A DNA stretch of 64,000 nt, taken from Chthoniobacterales bacterium. Lineage in GTDB: Bacteria > Verrucomicrobiota > Verrucomicrobiia > Chthoniobacterales > DASVRZ01. The translations under genes and the position numbers were made by a program. Location: positions 158,893-222,892 of the forward strand of contig JBDSQB010000005.1 in NCBI GenBank assembly GCA_039930045.1, in the 5' to 3' direction. Within the stretch, counting starts at the first letter, position 1; every line of letters begins with the position of its first letter. The notes under the pieces are model-generated. The model searched no databases, was not told where the DNA came from, and saw only the letters and a program-made list of their open reading frames with translations. Shown one piece after another: positions 1 through 6,554 of the stretch.

Positions 1-1051
1 CTTCGAGCATGTGCGAGCCGAGGACGAGATGGTTTTTCGGATCGAGATGATAGGTGTAATCCTCCATGAACGACGTGCCGCCGGGCAGATCCTCGCCCAT
101 GACTTTCATGGCGCGGAGCAGCGCGGCGGTCTTCCAGTCGCCCTCGGCGCCAAAGCCGTAGCCGTCGGCCATGAGGCGTTGCACGGCGAGCCCGGGAAGC
201 TGGGTGAGCCCGTGCAAATCCTCGAAGGTGGTGGTAAAGCCCTTGAAATTTCCCGCGGTCAAAAAGGCGCGGAGTCCGAGTTCGATCTTGGCCGCGTCGC
301 GCAGTGAGTCGTGTCTGGCTCCGCCCTTTTTCAAGGCCGCCGAGAGCGTGTAAAACTTGGAATATTGCGCGCAAAGATCGGTGACGTCCGCTCCGGGAAT
401 GGCGTTGATGCTGGCCGCGAGATCGCCGATACCGTAGCCGTTGACGGAGAAACCGAAGTTGGCCTCAGCCGCGACTTTATCGCCTTCCGTGACGGCGACG
501 TAGCGCATGTTGTCGCCGAAACGGGCAAATTTTGCGCCCTGCCAGTCGTGCCAGGCGCGGGTGGCGCGCATCCAGGCAGCGATGCGATCCTGCACCTCGC
601 GGTCCGACCAATGGCCGACGACGACTTTGCGCTGCAACCGGAGTCGCGTGTGAATGAACCCCGCCTCGCGGTCACCGTGCGCCGACTGGTTGAGGTTCAT
701 GAAATCCATGTCGATTGTGCCCCAAGGCAGATCGCGATTGAACTGCGTATGCAAATGCAGGAACGGCTTGTCGAGTTTGGTGAGTCCGCCGATCCACATT
801 TTCGAGGGCGAAAAGGTGTGCATCCAGAGAACGAGACCCGCGCAATTCGCCGTGCTGTTGGCGTCGAGACAGAGCTGCCGGATTTCCTCGGGCGTCTTCA
901 GGACGGGCTTGAAAACGAGGTTGAGCGGGAGCTTTTTGCTGAGGATCAGTTTCTCGACGATAGACTGCGAGTTCTCGGCGACTTGCGCGAGAACGGCCTC
1001 GCCGTAGAGGTGCTGACTGCCGGTGACGAACCAAATTTCTGGAGCGGACAT
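1..1051 (-). CDS. araA: L-arabinose isomerase AraA (3' end beyond window)
   Basis: Converts L-arabinose to L-ribulose in the cytoplasm, the first step of arabinose breakdown. The N terminus reads [17 protein letters not shown], the AraA hallmark, and the family pattern continues through [18 protein letters not shown] and the later [10 protein letters not shown] region. About 350 residues of the usual roughly 500 are visible; the C terminus lies off the left edge. The ATG at 1051 follows the ribulokinase stop by 6 bp, so the two are one transcript. No araD is seen in the window. Confidence 0.95.
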   Translation of the reverse strand, partial: MSAPEIWFVTGSQHLYGEAVLAQVAENSQSIVEKLILSKKLPLNLVFKPVLKTPEEIRQLCLDANSTANCAGLVLWMHTFSPSKMWIGGLTKLDKPFLHLHTQFNRDLPWGTIDMDFMNLNQSAHGDREAGFIHTRLRLQRKVVVGHWSDREVQDRIAAWMRATRAWHDWQGAKFARFGDNMRYVAVTEGDKVAAEANFGFSVNGYGIGDLAASINAIPGADVTDLCAQYSKFYTLSAALKKGGARHDSLRDAAKIELGLRAFLTAGNFKGFTTTFEDLHGLTQLPGLAVQRLMADGYGFGAEGDWKTAALLRAMKVMGEDLPGGTSFMEDYTYHLDPKNHLVLGSHMLE

Positions 1052-1057
1052 AATGTG

Positions 1058-2710
1058 TTAGTGGGTGCGGAGTTGGATGAGAGTGGACATGACCTCGCTG
1101 AGGTCGGCGTGTTTGTTGGTGCCGCCAAAGGCATCGTGAATCTGGCGGTAAAGAACGTAAAGCTGATCGTAGATTTTCTGGTTGGCGGGAATCGGCTCGT
1201 AACTGACGGATTTGAGCGAGGTCATTTTCGCCTGGGCAGTGGGGAAATCGGGTTGCGCCCCGGCCAGCACCGCGGCGACCACGGCCGAGCCGAGCGCGCA
1301 GGCTTGCGACGAGCCTGCGACCTGCAACGTGCAGCCGGTAATGTCGGCGTAGATCTGCATGAGAAAGGCATTTTTCTCCGCGATGCCGCCGCAGCAAACG
1401 ACGCGCTCCACGGGCACGCCGTATTCGCGAATCCGCTCGATAATCGCCCGTGCGCCAAACGCCGTCGCCTCGATGTAAGCCCGGTAAAGTTCCGCCGCCG
1501 TCGTGTGCAGCGTCTGGCCGAGGACGAGTCCGGTCAGCATCGGATTCACCAAAATCGTGCGGTTGCCATTGTGCCAATCGAGCGCGAGCAAACCGGAGCG
1601 ACCGGGCGGCTGCGAAGCGACTTCGGCGATGAGTTCGGCGTGCGATTTTTTGTTTTCGAGGACGTATTCCACCCACCATTTGAAGATGTCGCCGACGGCG
1701 GATTGACCCGCCTCGATGCCGTAGAAACCGGGAAGAATCGCCCCGGGGACGATGCCGCAGATGCCGGGGATGTCGGCCACGGTTTTCTCCATGGAAACGA
1801 CGCAGCAATCGCACGTCGAAGTGCCGATCGCCTTCACCAATGTGCCCTCGCTCACCCCGCTGCCGATCGCGCCGTAGTGAACGTCAAACGCGCCCATCGC
1901 GATGGGGATTCCAGCGGGGAGGCCGAGCTTTTTCGCCCATTCCTCGCAAAGCGTTCCGGCGGCGGTGCTGGCGTCGTGGGCTTTGTCGTAGAGCCGGCTG
2001 CGCAACGCGGCCAGTTTCGGGTCGAGCATGGCGAGAAATTCCTCGTCGGGCAGGCCATTCCAGTCGTCGGAGTAGAGCGCCTTGTGGCCCGCCGCGCAGA
2101 TGCCGCGTTTGACTTGCAATGGATTCTGCACCCCGGCCAGAACGGCGGGAATAAAGTCGCAAAGTTCGACCCAACTGTGAGCCGCCTCGAAGACCTCGGG
2201 CGCGACGTTCAGACAATGCCAGATCTTCGACCAAAACCACTCCGACGAATAGGTGTTGCCGCATTTCGCGATGTATTGCGGGCGATGCGCGGCGGCGATT
2301 TTCGTAATGCTGGCCGCCTCGGCGTGGCTGGTGTGATCCTTCCAAAGCCAGCATTGCGCGGCAAGGGTGTCGGTAAATCGTGAGTCGAGTGCGAGTGGAA
2401 TGTTCTTCGCATCGACCGGGATCGGACTCGAACCCGTGGTATCGACGCCAATGCCGACGATCCGAGTGGCATCGAAATCTGGGTCTTTCTGCGCGTCGGC
2501 AATCGCGCCGAGGACGGATTTTTCCAATCCAAAAAGATAGTCCGCCGGGCTTTGGCGGGCGAGATGGTGATCGTTCGCATCCAACAAAATACCTTCGCGA
2601 CCGCTGGGATAATGGACAATGCAGGTGGCGATTTCGCGTCCGTTGGCGGTGTCCACGATGAGCGCGCGGACGGAGTTGGTGCCGTAATCGATTCCGAGGG
2701 TGAACTTCAT
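1058..2710 (-). CDS. araB: Ribulokinase AraB (FGGY carbohydrate kinase)
   Basis: Phosphorylates L-ribulose with ATP to L-ribulose 5-phosphate, the second step of arabinose use. The 550-residue protein begins KFTLGIDYGTNSVRALIVD, the FGGY nucleotide-binding opening specific to ribulokinases (TNSVR), has GVDTTGSSP near residue 85 and the C-terminal CCGGIAEKNAFLMQIYADI. Length is close to the E. coli enzyme (566). It is first in the araBA pair and is read away from a LacI-type regulator with a palindrome in the 76-bp gap, so control by that regulator is likely. Other FGGY kinases (xylulokinase) are less likely given araA next door. Confidence 0.95.
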   Translation of the reverse strand: MKFTLGIDYGTNSVRALIVDTANGREIATCIVHYPSGREGILLDANDHHLARQSPADYLFGLEKSVLGAIADAQKDPDFDATRIVGIGVDTTGSSPIPVDAKNIPLALDSRFTDTLAAQCWLWKDHTSHAEAASITKIAAAHRPQYIAKCGNTYSSEWFWSKIWHCLNVAPEVFEAAHSWVELCDFIPAVLAGVQNPLQVKRGICAAGHKALYSDDWNGLPDEEFLAMLDPKLAALRSRLYDKAHDASTAAGTLCEEWAKKLGLPAGIPIAMGAFDVHYGAIGSGVSEGTLVKAIGTSTCDCCVVSMEKTVADIPGICGIVPGAILPGFYGIEAGQSAVGDIFKWWVEYVLENKKSHAELIAEVASQPPGRSGLLALDWHNGNRTILVNPMLTGLVLGQTLHTTAAELYRAYIEATAFGARAIIERIREYGVPVERVVCCGGIAEKNAFLMQIYADITGCTLQVAGSSQACALGSAVVAAVLAGAQPDFPTAQAKMTSLKSVSYEPIPANQKIYDQLYVLYRQIHDAFGGTNKHADLSEVMSTLIQLRTH

Positions 2711-2755
2711 GTGGGGCAGGTTAGAGGCTGGCGTCGAATGGTAAAGCCAGAGTTG

Positions 2756-2770
2756 ACTTTACAGTAAAGT
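2756..2770. promoter_or_regulatory. Palindromic operator between araB and the LacI-type regulator gene
   Basis: ACTTTAC-A-GTAAAGT is a perfect 15-bp palindrome with one central base. It lies 46 bp before the araB start on one side and 17 bp before the regulator start on the other. Its place and symmetry suit a LacI-family dimer site controlling both genes. Odd spacing with a central A differs from the usual central CG of many LacI sites. Confidence 0.7.
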
Positions 2771-2786
2771 TTTTCTCTCCTGACTC

Positions 2787-3824
2787 ATGGCCAAACCCAG
2801 CATGTCCGACATCGCGAAGCTCGCCGGAGTCTCGAAGAATGCGGTCTCGCTCGCCTTGCGCAACGACGCGCAAATTTCGGAAAAAACGCGCGAGAAAATC
2901 GCCGCCATCGCGGAGAAACTCGGCTACGCCAAAAACCCGGTCGTCTCGCATTTGATGACCCAGCTTCGGCAAAGCCGCAGCCCGCGGTTTCAGGCGTCGC
3001 TCGGGCTGATCAACGCCCACTCGGACCCGAAGGCGTTTGCGCAGCACCCCACGATTCCGACCTATGTCGCGGGCTGTCGGCGGCGGGCGGCGCAACTCGG
3101 TTATGTGCTCGACGAGTTCTGGCTGCACGACCCTGATTTGGATGGAACTCGACTCAACCGCATCCTCCAGGCGCGCGGCATTCGCGGGCTGGTGATCACC
3201 GGCTTGATGAAAGAAAACCGGTTGCCGAAACGATTTGCCAGCACGTGGGAGGCGTTTCCCTGCGTCGTTACCGGAGTGAGAACGCGCCAGCCCGCGCTGT
3301 CGTTTGCGGCGACGGATCATCACATGCTGACGATGCGGGCCTTTGAAAAAGCCCTCGAGCTGGGTTACCAACGACCCGCGCTCGTCCTCGATCGCGAGAT
3401 CGATTTGCTGATCGACGGACGTTTCAGTGCGGGCATTTACACCGCGCAGCTCGCCCTGCCGGAGAAGCAGCGGCTGAAGCCATTTTACGAGGTGAATCGC
3501 GCCCGGAACGACCCCGATATTTTCTGGAAATGGTTCGACCGGGAGAAGCCCGACGCGATTCTCACGCTCTACAACGTCGTGCGGCACTGGCTGGAAAAAC
3601 GCGGCCTCCAGATAGGAATGGAAGTCGGCTTGATCCAGATGGAATGGCGTGCGGACCGCCCCGATTGGGCCGGGATGAACCAGCACAACGACATCGTCGG
3701 CGAGGCGGCGGTGGAGATGCTCGTGGGCATGTTGCATAACGGCGAAAAAGGCGTGCCAGTCTTCCCGAGGGCGACGCTCGTCGGCAGTTCCTGGATGGAC
3801 GGTGCGACGGCGCTGCGGAGTTAG
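2787..3824 (+). CDS. LacI-family transcriptional regulator
   Basis: DNA-binding repressor with an N-terminal helix-turn-helix and a periplasmic-binding-protein-like sugar domain. Residues 5-25 (SMSDIAKLAGVSKNAVSLAL) are the LacI HTH, followed by the hinge region KLGYAKNPVVSHLMTQLR. The effector domain runs to residue 345, a normal family length. It is divergent from araBA and shares the 2756-2770 palindrome, so it probably senses arabinose or a derivative; the ligand is inferred from context only. The sequence is unlike AraC, the enterobacterial arabinose regulator. Confidence 0.9.
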   Translation: MAKPSMSDIAKLAGVSKNAVSLALRNDAQISEKTREKIAAIAEKLGYAKNPVVSHLMTQLRQSRSPRFQASLGLINAHSDPKAFAQHPTIPTYVAGCRRRAAQLGYVLDEFWLHDPDLDGTRLNRILQARGIRGLVITGLMKENRLPKRFASTWEAFPCVVTGVRTRQPALSFAATDHHMLTMRAFEKALELGYQRPALVLDREIDLLIDGRFSAGIYTAQLALPEKQRLKPFYEVNRARNDPDIFWKWFDREKPDAILTLYNVVRHWLEKRGLQIGMEVGLIQMEWRADRPDWAGMNQHNDIVGEAAVEMLVGMLHNGEKGVPVFPRATLVGSSWMDGATALRS

Positions 3825-3896
3825 GGCGTGTCCTCACTCGGCGGAAATTCTCCAGTCCAAATTGGACGTTCCCCGCCGCGGACGGTATAATCGCTC

Positions 3897-4700
3897 ATGT
3901 CTGAAAACGAAACTCCCGTTCCTCCCGATGGCACCGAGGTCCGCACCTATTTCGTCCGCGAACGCAACGCCATGCTTGCCCGCTCCGATGTCAGCGGACT
4001 CTTCGTCGATTACTACCTCCATCTGCACGACGAGGGCCTGCGCCACGAACCCACTGCCGACCGCATGCTCAAGGACGCCCTCGTCGCTCTCCTGCTCCAC
4101 TCCGCCTCCCGTCCCTGGAGCGAATCCGTCGCCTGGACGATCAATTTCCAGCACCCGCTCCTGAATGTTTTCGTGGCCGCCGACAACCGGCTCGCCACCA
4201 TTGCGGGCAACGTCTTCACCAAAAACGTGAAGGAAAATCAGAGCAACCTTTTCTACAGCGACCTCGTTCGCAACACCGACCTCCCGCGCCGCAGCGTCGT
4301 CACCTTCGAGGGCTCCGAAGTCTTCCCTGCCGTCGAGGAATACTACACCCAAAGCGAGCAACGCCCCGCGCGCTACTTCCTGCTTGACGACGAGGATTAC
4401 GTCTTCATCACCGCGCAACCCGGCTGCGACCTCGAGTGGTTTGCCGCCCTGGACATCGAGGCCGTCCGCGCGATTGATAAAACCGAGACCCTCAGCCTGC
4501 TGGAGACGCGCCATTACAAATGGTTCTGCGGCTGCTCCGAGGAAGTGCTTCTGCCCATGCTCGCCACCGCCATGAAAGTGGACCGCGAAGGCCTCTTCGG
4601 CGAAGACGACAGCATCCGCGTGACGTGCCCCCGCTGCGGTGCGGGTTATACCATCACCCGCGAAATGCTGGAGAAAAAACTCGGGGATGCGGCTGGGTAA
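3897..4700 (+). CDS. hslO: Hsp33-like redox-regulated chaperone (HslO family)
   Basis: Cytosolic holdase chaperone that is switched on by oxidation. The 267-residue protein has the Hsp33 fold pattern in its first 190 residues and a C-terminal zinc centre of FCGC followed 30 residues later by CPRC, which is the family's C-x-C-x(27-32)-C-x-x-C signature. All four cysteines are present, so redox switching is expected. It stands alone, with 72 bp separating it from the regulator gene upstream. The N-terminal part is divergent from E. coli HslO, so the call rests mainly on length and the zinc motif. Confidence 0.85.
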   Translation: MSENETPVPPDGTEVRTYFVRERNAMLARSDVSGLFVDYYLHLHDEGLRHEPTADRMLKDALVALLLHSASRPWSESVAWTINFQHPLLNVFVAADNRLATIAGNVFTKNVKENQSNLFYSDLVRNTDLPRRSVVTFEGSEVFPAVEEYYTQSEQRPARYFLLDDEDYVFITAQPGCDLEWFAALDIEAVRAIDKTETLSLLETRHYKWFCGCSEEVLLPMLATAMKVDREGLFGEDDSIRVTCPRCGAGYTITREMLEKKLGDAAG

Positions 4701-4761
4701 CTGGCGGGCTAGATAGGAATCGAAGTGGCAGTCAAGAGTTAGCTAAGTCGCGAGGTTTGGG

Positions 4762-5079
4762 TCACAGCTGAGTTAGCAGGTCTTGAAACCCAGCGCTAAT
4801 AAGCTGGGACTCTATCGTCTTGGATGCATGGATGACGACATACTTGGGATAGTCGGAGATAGTATGCTCAATGCGGACCCCGGTAAAAAACCAACCGCGT
4901 CGAATGGTAAGCCGCGTCACTGACGAAATGGGAAAGACTAGTTCGCGGCTGATACAGCTCAGAACCAATTGCCCTAAGGAAATAGTGATTCTGCCAAATG
5001 GCCGAGACGCATTGATGGCAAATATCTGATTCCTTCCCACCGTGTAGCCACAAGTCTGCGTGATGATTTCTCCGGGCAT
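4762..5079 (-). CDS. Small hypothetical protein, 105 aa
   Basis: I do not recognise this protein. From the ATG at 5079 it starts MPGEIITQTCGYTVG and contains alternating hydrophobic stretches (ITISLGQLVLSCISRELVFP, then FFTGVRIEHTI) typical of a small beta-rich or PH-like domain. A longer frame opens at 5121 but its first 14 codons come from the palindromic repeat next door, so the internal start is preferred. It is isolated and lies between Hsp33 and a repeat element. It could be a degenerate or lineage-restricted gene. Confidence 0.5.
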   Translation of the reverse strand: MPGEIITQTCGYTVGRNQIFAINASRPFGRITISLGQLVLSCISRELVFPISSVTRLTIRRGWFFTGVRIEHTISDYPKYVVIHASKTIESQLISAGFQDLLTQL

Positions 5080-5097
5080 ATTGTTAGTTGTTTCTTT

Positions 5098-5206
5098 TCG
5101 TTCCCAAACTCCGTTTGGCAACGCACTTGCCGGTCAAACTCTGTTTGAAGGCGAGGAAACGGAGTTTCCAAGGCCAAGGCATTCCCAAACCGGAGTTTGG
5201 GAACGA
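5098..5206. repeat. Dispersed four-hairpin palindromic repeat, copy 1
   Basis: A 109-bp element bounded by inverted ends CGTTCCCAAACTCCGTTTGG and its complement ending at 5206. Inside are two further short palindromes (CAAACTCTGTTTG and GGAAACGGAGTTTCC), giving four consecutive hairpins built on the same AAACTC-N-GTTT core. A second copy with the same ends and order lies at 43625-43737. It has no coding capacity, so it resembles a REP/MITE-type non-autonomous repeat. Confidence 0.85.
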
Positions 5207-5222
5207 GGGTCGAGGAGAAGCT

Positions 5223-5447
5223 TCACGCGGCGGCGTTAAAGAGCTTGCGTTCCCGGTCGGCGGCGAAAGCCCGACACGCCTTGGATGTCCTCACGAGTTA
5301 GCTCAGAGAAATCGGCCAAAATCTCTTCCTCAGACATGCCCGAAACCAGATACTTCAGCACGTCGTAAACCGTGATCCGCATCCCCGAATACACGGCTTG
5401 CCACTGCTCTTGCCCGGCTCAACCGTGATCAGGTGCTCATAGTTCAT
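5223..5447 (-). pseudogene. DUF433 antitoxin-like gene broken by two frameshifts
   Basis: Reading from the ATG at 5447 gives MNYEHLITVEPGKSSGKPCI, then a one-base loss near 5384 shifts the frame to MRITVYDVLKYLVSGMSEEE, ending LTREDIQ. A one-base gain near 5277 then restores the frame for RAFAADRERKLFNAAA and a stop at 5223. These three pieces together make a full-length DUF433 protein (about 75 codons), a family often paired with a DUF5615 PIN-like toxin. No partner is present; repeat copy 1 abuts the 3' end. Two compensating indels in raw sequence could also be assembly errors. Confidence 0.75.
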
Positions 5448-5644
5448 GTCGGAAACCTATGCGTCCAGCGAAGATTGAGCAAGCGCGCGTCCATGTCTCA
5501 CTAGAAGGGTAATAGTTATCCATGGAAGCTAGTTTGAATCGAATCCTGGGGATCTGTAAAAAAGAAGAACCGTCAGACCCGTTTCCTGCAAATCTGAGTG
5601 CAGTTCGCGAGAAAAATGAGCCCGCTGCCCTTAATTTCATGGAA
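5448..5644. other. Intergenic stretch without a supported gene
   Basis: About 200 bp between the broken DUF433 gene and the 21-bp array. A 71-codon frame (5522-5737) runs into the array and lacks recognisable features. I see no convincing promoter, hairpin or RNA gene here. Confidence 0.4.
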
Positions 5645-5938
5645 ACGGACGAAAATCAGCATCAGACGGACGGATTTTGGCTACGGGCGGACGAAAAAGC
5701 AGGCAGGGCGGACGAATTTGCGACTTCCGCCAACTAAACAGGAACCTCCGCGAACCAATTTTGAGAGCGCGCGACCGAATTACGGCATCGGACAGACCAA
5801 TTCGCAACCCAGACGGACCAATTTGCACCCCGCGCGGACGAATCCGCAAGGCGGACGGACGAATTACGGAGGCTCGCGAACGAATTCGCAGGCGGGACGG
5901 ACGAGTTGCCGGTGCGGACGGACCCGTTTGTTGGCCCT
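5645..5938. repeat. Array 1: tandem repeat with exact 21-bp period, 14 units
   Basis: Units begin at 5645, 5666, 5687, 5708, 5729, 5750, 5771, 5792, 5813, 5834, 5855, 5876, 5897 and 5918, each 21 bp long with no slippage. The first half is conserved as RCGGACGAATT and the rest varies, with a tendency to end in GG or CC. The array ends 6 bp from the stop codon of the lipoprotein gene. Because 21 is divisible by 3, several frames stay open (one gives RTNxxxx heptads), but none has a start, codon bias or domain that supports translation. Units are too short and too variable for CRISPR repeats. Confidence 0.9.
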
Positions 5939-5943
5939 TCGCC

Positions 5944-6453
5944 CTAGTTCCAGAGGAACGACTGATTCAGCGCGACGATTTGGCCGTTTTCGATCAGGAT
6001 CGCGCGCCAGGCGGTGACGCGGCCGTCGTCCGAGTAATCGTCGCCGATGACGGCGAAGTCGGTCCGGTGCGCGCCTTTCGCCTGCAGGTAGGTGATCTCG
6101 CGGGCTTGCACGTAGTTGCCGAGCTTCTCGGTGCGATACTCGAGGCGCAGGGTGAGGTCGGCCTGGCGGTGGGCGCGCCAGTAGAAGGTGAAATAATTTC
6201 CCCGGCGCGCGAGCACGTCGGTGTTGTCCACGGCTCCGAAGTTGATCTTTCGCAGGCGGGCGTTGAGCATTTCGTTGCTAGTTCGCTGGCGCACGTCGCT
6301 GTTGAGAAAGAGGCTGGTCTTGCGAAACTCGAAGTCGTCGCTCAGGGCGAGCGGCAGGACGTTGACCTTGGCGAGGGACACGGGCCGAAGCTGGGTGGTG
6401 GTGGTGCAACCCGCCAGCCAGACAAGCGCAAACAAGAGGGCGATCCGTATCAT
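5944..6453 (-). CDS. Probable outer-membrane or periplasmic lipoprotein, 169 aa
   Basis: The protein starts MIRIALLFALVWLAGCTTTT, a lipoprotein signal peptide with lipobox LAGC, so it should be lipid-anchored after Cys16. The mature part is mixed alpha/beta with no family I can name. A longer frame opens at 6531, but the signal peptide fixes the start at 6453. It is read away from the ligase fusion gene and its stop abuts the 21-bp array, which would therefore form its 3' untranslated region. Confidence 0.8.
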   Translation of the reverse strand: MIRIALLFALVWLAGCTTTTQLRPVSLAKVNVLPLALSDDFEFRKTSLFLNSDVRQRTSNEMLNARLRKINFGAVDNTDVLARRGNYFTFYWRAHRQADLTLRLEYRTEKLGNYVQAREITYLQAKGAHRTDFAVIGDDYSDDGRVTAWRAILIENGQIVALNQSFLWN

Positions 6454-6554
6454 TTGTGGACGATGAAAGCGATTTCCCCCGACGGTGACAACTGGAATTT
6501 CCACCTGCCGGGGGCGCGATTTTCGTGGCATGTTTTTCCCATGACCGGCTGCCC

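Noticed and set aside
311..2383. 690-codon plus-strand open frame across araA and araB
   Set aside because: It is the antisense shadow of two clear enzyme genes; its translation has no family pattern and high GC content keeps the complementary frame open.
5598..6017. 139-codon frame giving RTNxxxx heptads through array 1
   Set aside because: A 21-bp period keeps any stop-free frame open; there is no start context, the frame runs into the opposite-strand lipoprotein gene, and all three plus frames are similarly open.
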